Assembly: GCA_032433765.1 (NCBI GenBank)
Contig: JAVIAB010000101.1
Location: 62,450,092-62,514,091, forward strand
Direction: 5' to 3'
From: Megaustenia siamemsis
Lineage: Eukaryota > Mollusca > Gastropoda > Stylommatophora > Ariophantidae
DNA: 64,000 bases
Both the position numbers and the translations under genes were made by a program. This document shows, one piece after another, positions 55,271 through 64,000 of the stretch. Positions within the stretch are counted from its first letter, which is position 1. The number at the start of each line of letters is the position of its first letter. The notes under the pieces are model-generated. The model did no database searches and was not told where the DNA came from. It saw only the letters and a list, made by a program, of their open reading frames with translations.

Positions 55271-56075
55271 TTACTCACATAATAACGCGACGCAAGTTAA
55301 ACATAATATTTAGGACACTCAATTCCTTTTGCACAAACATCTGAAGAGCTTTGGTGTCGTTGTTTAATTTTAGTAACGCTTCTTTCATTAAACCTGTTTT
55401 CATACTGTTACAGTTTTTTTTTTTAACATGAGCTAATATAAATTAAACTTATGTTTGTTTAAAATGTGCTATTTGTAAACTAAATTCGTAAATATTCTTA
55501 GTTAAACAACTCGTTGCATGGGATAATGGATGTAAGTAATATGACATTGAAATAACACGTATTTATGAAACTGTGTCCACTGAGTCTCTTCGCGCTATAC
55601 CATTAATGTTGTTATTATTTTAAGTGTACATCCAATGATGTCAATAGATTCTATTCCCATTTAGAGGCCAGATACATTCCAGGAATTCCAAATGGTAATT
55701 TCCAAAAAAAATTACGATTGTTGGGTCCTGAAGTAAGATATACGGATTACATGCTTTCATATTAAGTAATACCACCCAGGTGACAAGCATTAGATGTGAT
55801 ACACTCTACACATGAATTAAGTCAAACCACCCAGTTGACAAGCATTAGATGTGATACACTCTAATTATTTATTATTTCCGAACTGGCACAGTTTGTCGCT
55901 TGCTGCATATGATGAATAGTTTGAAGAGATGCTCGAAGCACCTATGGGTGTGTTTGAATTGTCTTGATTGTGATTCAACAAACTCCATCACATACATTAA
56001 CAGTTGGCTTGCAATAGCAGCTTGTCAGATTGCATCATTTTAATTAACATATCCATCAGGTCGTATGCCCTTATT
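55271..56075. other. unassigned DNA with a 50-bp direct duplication
   Basis: ACCACCCAGGTGACAAGCAT to GATACACTCTA occurs twice at about 55770-55862. No gene recognised. Confidence 0.5.
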
Positions 56076-56079
56076 TGAA

Positions 56080-56865
56080 CGTTCCACTCATCACAGACTG
56101 TCTTAAAATAAGTACTATCTATAGCCAATTCACAAACTTCTGTTGCCGTGTCTATGTCTTGAAACCACAAATTTCTTGGTCTGCCCCTTATGCGTGTCCA
56201 GAAACCATCCTATCCAATTAGTCCGCCGTGTCACTTGACGTGGCCGTAGTATTGTTATGTTATCTGTAGAATGTTGCTTATAGACCGGATATTTGTAATG
56301 GATAGATCTTACAATATATCTTCATTGCACATTATCCAAGACATCTTAACGATTGTGTGTAACATGTTGCTTCTGATGAATCAATTTCCCGTTTTGTTGT
56401 TTGTGAGACTGACCATGCTTCACACCCATATGTTGCTATCGGGACGATATATTACCTCAGCAACGTCAAGGTTACTGCTGTGTTGGTATTATCACACATG
56501 TTTGTCATGGCAATTATTATTTGTAAGTTGCTTTTACTAATTTAGCTAATCTCTATCTGATAGTCTTCACTTTTAGTTACTGCCGATTCCGGGTATTCAT
56601 AAGTTGTTACAATTTCATTTTCCTCACTACTGATGATGTCTCTTTTATCGTCTTTTGATTTGTTAAAGGCCATTAGCTGGTGGTTTATATATTTAGACAT
56701 ACGTTTTGCTCTTCACTTTGTTTTTTAACTCAGTTATTTCTTCAATTTTTTTTCTCTATTTTAGAAGAGGACTGTGTCACCAGCGTATCTGAGTTCTGGA
56801 ATGATATTGCCATTTACTGTGAAAGATCATAGCTTTCAAGATTGCATATGGTTTCTGATGTCATC
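56080..56865 (-). pseudogene. decayed LINE RT fragment
   Basis: Minus strand, 5' to 3': VNGNIIPELRYAGDTVLF (near 56800, YADD mutated to YAGD), a charged stretch, EIVTTYEYPESAVTKSE, YGCEAWSVSQTTKRE (near 56430), then RIRGRPRNLWFQDIDTATEV (near 56170) and CDEWNVQIRAYDLM. This is the usual order of LINE RT, thumb, YG-E-W and GRPR boxes. Many frame breaks. Confidence 0.65.
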
Positions 56866-57095
56866 ATCATCAAGTACCGGGCCTGCTGGCGTAGGTGATC
56901 ATGTCTCTCCACAACTTTCGATCTCCACAATTATTTATCAATTCTGTTGTTGACCTTCTGCCAAGCCATTCTCTTAAGCTGTCTGGTATTTTTTTTTCTC
57001 TTTGCTATGCTCTATCTCTTCGTCCCTCAATTTTTCAAGTTGTTACAATATTTTCCAGTTGTTCTCTTCTCATTACATGACAAAAAATGATTATG
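56866..57095 (-). mobile_element. short 3' end copy of the family 3 LINE
   Basis: About 220 bp nearly identical to 36790-37015 (GCTGGCGTAGGTGATCATGT, CTGCCAAGCCATTCTCTTAA). It ends with a CATCATCATCA tail on the plus strand, the 3' end of the element, and is strongly 5'-truncated. Confidence 0.85.
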
Positions 57096-57480
57096 TTATA
57101 GGCAAGTCAATTTCATTGCTATAGTATATGAGGTACATATGATGTCTTATTTAATACTCCCTACACATCAAAAGATGTTTCTCACTTTAAAGATGATATC
57201 TTGGTACTTTTCTATGTCTGAAACCTGTTTGAAGTGCATGCAGTCCCTGACCTCATTTCCATTCTGTTCTCTTCATGGTGATTTGCATGAGTATATTTCT
57301 GGCCTGACTTATTATGGGAATTGTTCGGTTGCTGATGAACTGCTTCAGATTTCCACTTTTTGGGATGGATATGTTCCTGATCATTTCCAAACTTTTCACC
57401 AGCATTCATATTTCCAGATCGAGTGATTGAGTTGTTTCCGGGTCATCATCATAGCACTATGAACATATATATGTCCATAT
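57096..57480 (-). pseudogene. possible LINE remnant with family 2 end
   Basis: GTTTCCGGGTCATCATCAT near 57435-57455 matches the 3' end of the family 2 fragments at about 16985 and 32405. The 65-codon minus-strand frame at 57212-57409 shows no motif I can name. Confidence 0.3.
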
Positions 57481-57710
57481 ATTCACACACAGTGCGTGGT
57501 AAATACGAACTTTGACCTTTACCCCAGCTTGAATGAGTTGAGTTGGAATATCATCACTTTCTGATGAATTCCCTCTCTTCTCTATTGTTTTTTTGCGAAA
57601 CGAAAGGCATCTAGTATGGGCTCTTGTTCACATGTTTTTAATTTGCATGTGTTCGTTGAGCCTTCGTACATTCAACTGCAGTTGTTAGTCTCTTCTGTAG
57701 GCATTCAGTA
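57481..57710. other. unassigned DNA
   Basis: Nothing recognised before the 25-bp array. Confidence 0.4.
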
Positions 57711-59632
57711 CTCCCAGCTTGTACATAAAAGTGTGCTCCCAGTTTGTACATACAAGTGGACTCCCAGCTTGTACATACACGTGGACTCCAAGCTTGTACA
57801 TACACGTGGACTCCAAGCTTGTGCATACACTTAGACTCCCAGCTTGTACATACACTAAGACTCCCAGCTTGTACATACACGTGGACTCCCAGCTTGTGCA
57901 TACACTTAGATTCCCAGCTTGTACATACACTTAGACTCCCAGCTTGTACATACACTTAGACTCCCAGCTTGTACATACACTTAGACTCCCAGCTTGTACA
58001 TACAATTAGACTCCCAGCTTGTACATACACTTAGACTCCCAGCTTGTACATACACTTAGACTCTCAGCTTGTACATTCACGTGGACTCCCAGCTTGTACA
58101 TTCACGTGGACTCCCAGCTTGTACATACACGTGGACTCCCAGCTTGTACATTCACGTGGACTCCCAGTTTGTATATTCACGTGGACTCACAGCTTGTACA
58201 TTCACGTGGACTCACAGCTTGTACATTCACGTGGACTCCCAGCTTGTACATACACGTGGACTCCCAGCTTGTACATACACTTAGACTCCCAGCTTGTACA
58301 TACACGTGGACTCCCAGCTTGTGGATACACTTAGATTCCCAGCTTATACATACACGTGGTCTCCCTGCTTGTACATACACGTGGACTCCCAGCTTGTACA
58401 TTCACGTGGACTCCCAGCTTGTACATACACGTGGACTCCCAGCTTGTACATTCACGTGGACTCCCAGCTTGTACATACACGTGGACTCCCAGCTTGTACA
58501 TTCACGTGGACTCCCAGCTTGTACATTCAAGTGGACTCCCAGCTTGTACATTCACATGGACTCCCAGCTTGCATATACACGTGGACTCCAAGCTTGTACA
58601 TTCACGTGGACTCACAGCTTGTACATTCACGTGGACTCACAGCTTGTACATTCACGTGGACTCACAGCTTATACATTCACGTGGACTCCCAGCTTGTACA
58701 TACACGTGGACTACCAGCTTGTACATACACGTGGACTCCCAGCTTGTACATACACGTGGACTACCAGCTTGTACATACACGTGGACACCCAGCTTGTACA
58801 ATCACGTGGACTCCCAGCTTGTACATACACGTGGACTCCCAGCTTGTACATTCTCGTGGACTCCCAGCTTGTACATACACGTGGACTCCCAGCTTGTACA
58901 TACACGTGGACTCCCAGCTTGTACATACACGTGAACTCCTTGTACATAAACGTGGACTCCCAGCTTGTACATACACGTGGACTCCCAGCTTGTACATACA
59001 CGTGGACTCCCAGCTTGTACATTCACGTGGACTCCCAGCTTGTACATACACGTGGACTCCCAGCTTGTGCATACACGTGGACTCCCAGCTTGTACATACT
59101 CGTGGACTCCCAGCTTGTACATTCACGTGGACTCCCAGCTTGTACATACACGTGGACTCCCAGCTTGTACATATACGTGGACTCCCAGCTTGTACATACA
59201 CTTAGACTCCCAGCTTGTACATACACGTGGACTCCCAGCTTGTACATTCACGTGGACTCCCAGCTTGTACATACACTTAGACTCCCAGCTTGTACATATA
59301 AGTGGACTCCCAGCTTGTACATACACGTGGACTCCCAGCTTGTACATTCACGTGGACTCCCAGTTTGTACAATCACGTGGACTCCCAGCTTGTACATACA
59401 CGTGGACTCCCAGTTTGTACATTCACGTGGACTCCCAGCTTGTACATACACGTGGACTCCCAGCTTGTACATACACTTAGACTCCCAGCTTGTACATTCA
59501 CGTGGACTCCCAGTTTGTACATTCACGTGGACTCCCAGTTTGTACATTCATGTGGACTCCCAGCTTGTACATACACGTGGACTCCCAGCTTGTACATACA
59601 CGTGGACTCCCAGCTTGTACATTCACATGTTG
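57711..59632. repeat. 25-bp tandem array, about 77 copies
   Basis: The unit GTGGACTCCCAGCTTGTACA then TACAC has variants CTTAGACT, TTCAC and CAGTTTG. Most units create a CACGTG palindrome at the junction and contain TGTACA. The array has no stop codon in the three plus frames over long distances (longest 555 codons, 58019-59686), which explains several overlapping long frames on both strands. Not a gene on present evidence. Confidence 0.96.
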
Positions 59633-60325
59633 GCACGGGTATCAAACAAGGAGTGGGTTGTTGTGAGCTTGCTATGCATTTTTTAATCCTTTCTGCCTTT
59701 GTATTTTTGATTCAGTGCAATCATTATGAATACAGAAATATGCGATTATTGATTGGCAACGCAACTATGTAGTAATGAAATTAGACACACGTTTCTAATT
59801 ACATTTTTTAATTTGCTCATAAATACATTTATTTTATTGACAAGTCATTAGACAATGAAAATATTCCCTGTAACAAAATTGTGTCAAAGACATCACGGAC
59901 ATCATATTCTTCAAAACAAACTCATGTTTACTTGAACACAAACTATCAGTCTGGCAGTCACAAGAGCTACCGACCTTCATGTTTTGACACAACACTTGTT
60001 GAAGAACAAAACTTAACTTACATAAATATACATCCCAAATCAAGTATTTCGTTTGGAAAACATAACAATCCAAGTAAAACTGAAATCTGTCTAAAGCGAT
60101 AGGATCATTATGATCGATTTTGAATGTGAGTAACGTGATCACATGTATAAATCCTGACATTATGTTTGCAATGGGGAAAAAACACGTAGGAAATGTTGTA
60201 GAGACGGCAAGCCAAATGAGCAAGGGAAAAAAACATTGCAAGAAAATCCTGAAATGATACACAATTTCCTTGATGTAATTTAGGAAAAATAAACATACAA
60301 AAGGACGCAAAACCTTCGTTGTTCT
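59633..60325. other. unassigned DNA
   Basis: Moderately AT-rich. A 166-codon minus-strand frame (59834-60334) has hydrophobic stretches but no motif or family resemblance. Confidence 0.4.
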
Positions 60326-60329
60326 AGGA

Positions 60330-60590
60330 AACATATGGAGATGAAAAAATAGTTAAGAGAATTCCAAAACAAGCACTTCTGTGGGAAACGTGAGAATACA
60401 GAAAAAGAGGAAAACATAGAGAGACACTAAAAATAACATTTATAAGAGGGGCAGAGTTGGCAGCCTGTAGACTCATTACATAAGATCGAACATCTCACCA
60501 AGAATTCTGACGGAGGGCGGAAACTACCACGCATGTGACGTCAAGTGGCACTGGAAGTATCAAGATCAAGGTCAAGATGTATGCATATAC
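60330..60590 (+). pseudogene. decayed LINE C-terminal tail
   Basis: The plus strand reads LREFQNKHF or, one frame over, RIPKQALLWET, then KRGKHRETLKITFIRGAE, then DRTSHQEF. This follows the LINE C-terminal order RIP-Q-L, GKR-RGRP, TW-R and DR-W-R, but much decayed. Confidence 0.45.
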
Positions 60591-60980
60591 TTGTATTTAT
60601 CAATCCCTGTGCAAATAAGATTTTAATTCAGATCTAATATTGATAAAACTAAATAGATACAGAAGGTAGAAATATTGAATGTGGTAAAAACTAATTATTT
60701 CTTGTATACCAATGGTAATTTAGACAATAACTCGAGAAATTAAGTAGCACTCTCTGTAACATTACGTAGTGCCGTTTTGTTAGCTTGTCCTAAATCTTTA
60801 GTTCATGTTACAGACTGATTAGGGATTACGATAATTGAATTGAATGTAAAACGCTGCACGTGTTTTTCAAAATATGAAATAGAGTGCGATCAGATTCCTG
60901 CACGGACTCTAGCAGTATTATTGTACATGACATGTTAGTGAACGATAGAGCGCTTCATCTTCTACAATGGGTTGTTCTCT
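60591..60980. other. unassigned DNA
   Basis: Nothing recognised. Confidence 0.4.
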
Positions 60981-60984
60981 TGAT

Positions 60985-62025
60985 GGAGGACAGCATCTCA
61001 AATTGGCAGTTATTGACTAGATAGAGGACAGCTTCTCAAATTGGCAGTTATTGACTAGATAGGCGACAGCTTCTCAAATTGGCAGTTATTGACTTTTTCG
61101 AGGATTGCTTTTCAAATTGGCAGTTATTGACTAGATAGGCGACAGCTTCTCAAATTGGCAGTCATTGACTTGTTCGAGGATTGCTTTTCAAATTGGCAGT
61201 GAATGACTTGCTCGAGGATTGCTTCTCAAATTGGCAGTGATTGACTTGCTCGAGGATTGCTTCTCAAATTGGCAGTGATTGACTTGCTCGAGGACTGCTT
61301 TTCAAATGGGCAGTCATTGACTTGATCGAGGATTGCTTCTCAAATGGGCAGTCATTTACTTGCTCGAGGATTGCTTCTCAAATGGGCAGTCATTGACTTG
61401 CTCGAGGATTGCTTCTCAAATTGGCAGTCATTGACTTGCTCGAGGATTGCTTCTCAAATGGGCAGTCATTGACTTGCTCGAGGATTGCTTCTCAAATGGG
61501 CAGTCATTGACTTGCTCGAGGATTGCTTCTCAAATGGGCAGTCATTGACTTGCTCGAGGATTGCTTCTCAAATGGGCAGTCATTGACTTGCTCGAGGATT
61601 TCTTCTCAAGTGGGCAGTCATTGACTTGCTCGAGGATTGCTTCTCAAATGGGCAGTCATTGACTTGCTCGAGGATTGCTTCTCAAATGGGCAGTCATTGA
61701 CTTGCTCGAGGATCACTTCTCAAATGGGCAGTCATTGACTTGCTCGAGGACTGCTTCTCAAATGGGCAGTCATTGACTTGCTCGAGGATTGCTTCTCAAA
61801 TGGGCAGTCATTGACTTGCTCGAGGATTGCTTCTCAAATTGGCAGTCATTGACTTGTTCGAGGATTGCTTCTCAAATGGGCAGTCATTGACTTGCTCGAG
61901 GATTGCTTCTCAAATTGGCAGTGATTGACTTGCTCGAGGATTGCTTCTCAAATGGGCAGTCATTGACTTGCTCGAGGATTGCTTCTCAAATTGGCAGTCA
62001 TTGACTTGCTCGAGGACTGATTTGT
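60985..62025. repeat. 38-bp tandem array, about 27 copies
   Basis: The unit is ATTGACTTGCTCGAGGATTG then CTTCTCAAATGGGCAGTC. The first copies (ACTAGATAG...ACAGC) are the most diverged and the central ones nearly uniform. Confidence 0.96.
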
Positions 62026-62770
62026 TTTTAGCCCACTCCATTTCTATTGCCGCAAATATCGAGACTTCACTGGCGGTAGGAAGACTTCAGTCCCAATTAT
62101 AATAACAGTCTATACCCTCATGTATTAGAATACCTAAAATGATCTCACAGTAGCTTGTTATAATCTACAAGTGGTATTTTAGTTATTCTCGTTAAATAGT
62201 GTTAACTGTGAAGAAAAGAATAGTGCCACTGTGACGTCCATGCATGTCGTAAGAGGTAACTAAGGAGTTTGAACGATGGCTTGACAAGCTTTTATTGTAA
62301 AAAGTATTGTTATTGAAACAACGCCATATAATTTAGAAGCAGTGATATCTCCAATATGGGCCATTTTGGCAAGCAACGGTTTCTTTTTTTGAGTTTGTGG
62401 TTCTGCCCTATGTGCCTTCTTCTGCTCGAAAGGACGATATAGAGATAGAACTGCGTAAAGGAAGAATGCCTTAGCAAACTAAATTCTACTCATTCATGAG
62501 ACTTATATTTTATTGCAGTGGTTCAACTTTGTGACAAAACGTTACTATACTAGAACACTTTATTTCTACGTTATGGATAGTTAAATGCAATATCGTTTAT
62601 GAGAAGAATTATTTCAAAATGGGATCATACCTGGTGTAGAGAAACCTTAATATTGTAAACATTTAGGTTGTAGTGTCCCTTATGATCGATTCTATCCAAC
62701 TGGCACAGAATTATACTCAAGCCATGTTTCAGAACAGAAATAATTGATAAGGACAACACAAAAGATAATC
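62026..62770. other. unassigned DNA
   Basis: No gene or repeat recognised. Confidence 0.4.
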
Positions 62771-62774
62771 AGAT

Positions 62775-62950
62775 CTAACCAAACAATCAGCGGTGATCTA
62801 ACCAAACAATCAGCTGTGATATAACCAAACAATCAGCTGTGATTTACTCAAGCAATCAGCTGTGATTTAATCAAACAATAATCTGTTATATAACCAAACA
62901 ATCAGTTGTGATATAATCAAACAATCAGTTGTGATTTAATCAAACACAAC
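62775..62950. repeat. about seven copies of a 23-bp repeat
   Basis: The unit is like AACCAAACAATCAGCTGTGATAT, with drifted copies at the right. Confidence 0.9.
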
Positions 62951-64000
62951 CACTCAGAACCACACGGTACTGATGTTGATGACCGTTAATATCCTCCTAA
63001 AGAATATGACATATCTATTTATGATGGAGAACATTGAATTCAAGAGAACGCATAACATAGAATTATTAAGTTATTGCGGTCCTTCATCATTGCACAACGA
63101 ACATTCTACACGACAAATATTCTAATCCGTTTATTTTATTTCATCTTCTAAGGTTTTTCGACAACATGATTTTGATGAAAAAACTTTGGTAAATATATAT
63201 GTGAAGCATTTTATTCATGATAAAGGCAAAGACAAATGTAAGAAGATGTTAGTAAAACACTATAATTATAGTGTTTTCTCTCCGCGCCATGACCATATTA
63301 TAGCTGCCACTAAAAGGGGTTTATGTTACTACCCACTGTCGTTTTCACCATTTGTTATGTCTTTTCCGCCATTTGTTACGTCTTTTCCGCCATTTTTAGT
63401 GATGCACTGTTGTGTGTTCCAACTCCACATTTGTTTTAATGTGTATAGTTTGATTGTTATACGTGATGAAGACATTTGCCGAAATGTTGTAGCTTGCATT
63501 GTCTTTCTGTTAGTTAACTGTTCAATACAATGTTATGTTTATTCTCTTTGTTTAACTTGGTCACTACTGTAGGTCAAAGCTGGAATCGACCTCCCATCTT
63601 GCTATGTTAGACAGCACAGACAAGATGGTCGGGGACTTTGCTGATGATCTGGTTTCATCGAAATGACGTAACTGAGATTGTAGATGCTCTTTTCTCTAAA
63701 CGAAAGTTGTTTCTAATCATCTATGTTGACATCCGCTTATCACCACCATCTGGATATTGTGTTAGTCTCCGATCTTTCAGTGGATACCAAAGTGATGTTA
63801 ACGGGCCCGATATCAGTGTAGATAATTGTAGGGTAATCTGCTGATATTAAAGCACAATGTATAATACGGTATAGATAAATATATATGCGAAAATGGTATC
63901 TTCTTTGAAAACAATGTACTTTATGTTTTTATATTTACACGAGGACTACAGGAACACGATGAGTAACAATCGTGTGATAGATTCGCTAGAGTAAATCTTA
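62951..64000. other. unassigned DNA
   Basis: No gene supported. The 128-codon frame at 63186-63572 repeats PPFVTSFPPF-like text once and matches nothing known; its 3' half overlaps a copy of repeat R. Confidence 0.4.
63455..63550 (+). repeat. dispersed repeat R, copy 3 (diverged)
   Basis: GTGATGAAGACATTTGCC then GAAATGTTGTAGC and GTTAGTTAACTGTTCAATAC correspond in order and spacing to the hammerhead-like core and downstream block of the R copies at 18345 and 23475. Core bases are mutated (GTGATGA for CTGATGA). Confidence 0.55.

Noticed and set aside
58019..59686. A 555-codon frame with a 25-residue periodic sequence
   Set aside because: All three frames of the 25-bp repeat lack stops, so the length carries no coding signal. 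No start context or flanking gene structure.
24229..62950. CRISPR-like arrays
   Set aside because: All repeats are directly contiguous, with no unique spacers, and the genome is eukaryotic.
63186..63572. Small host gene of 128 codons
   Set aside because: No motif; the 3' part overlaps a copy of repeat R; one short internal repetition only.
63580..63660. tRNA-like segment on the minus strand (GGTCGATTCC)
   Set aside because: B-box-like text only; no A box at a suitable distance.

Overview
This is an AT-rich, intron-style eukaryotic window with no recognisable host protein gene. Decayed non-LTR retrotransposons (several EN-RT and RT-RNase H families), a mariner DNA transposon, a Penelope-like fragment, a tRNA-derived SINE and very long minisatellites point to an animal genome, most likely an invertebrate. 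The sequence alone does not let me name the phylum. The open frames are retroelement relics or minisatellites without stops.

Layout. 0-4 kb: mostly unassigned, with one LINE fragment carrying a 5' inversion (2386-3375). 4-16 kb: a LINE read from the minus strand (about 4070-15793) is split by a 9.5-kb array of about 22 near-identical 438-bp monomers. Each monomer has tRNA-type Pol III A and B boxes, and the whole array is flanked by a 14-bp target-site duplication. A clean SINE with a 13-bp duplication follows (15835-16090). 17-24 kb: an RNase H LINE fragment, then a second LINE (18507-23465) with a younger, frame-intact RT-RNase H LINE nested in it (21149-23401, 38-bp duplication). Two direct copies of a 165-bp repeat carrying a hammerhead-like core flank this nest. 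24-36 kb: mainly minisatellites (62, 31, 39, 38, 30 and 60 bp units) and microsatellites. The 39-bp array interrupts another RNase H LINE, and the 60-bp array starts at the C-terminal end of a LINE reading frame. 36-42 kb: a near-complete EN-RT LINE interrupted by a mariner (38486-39828) and by a second LINE fragment. 42-55 kb: a 12-bp minisatellite pair, then three tandem 3.85-kb blocks built of 61-bp repeats. These are homologous to the 60-bp repeat at 33 kb and are also joined to a LINE C-terminus. Each block ends in a diverged relative of the 438-bp unit. 55-64 kb: LINE relics, a 25-bp array (57.7-59.6 kb), a 38-bp array (61-62 kb) and unassigned DNA.

The main theme is transposable elements acting as hosts or seeds of tandem arrays. 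It appears at least three independent times: the 438-bp, 39-bp and 60/61-bp arrays. The 438-bp array is the best candidate for something undescribed, being a tandem battery of Pol III-type units that behaves as a single insertion with a target-site duplication.
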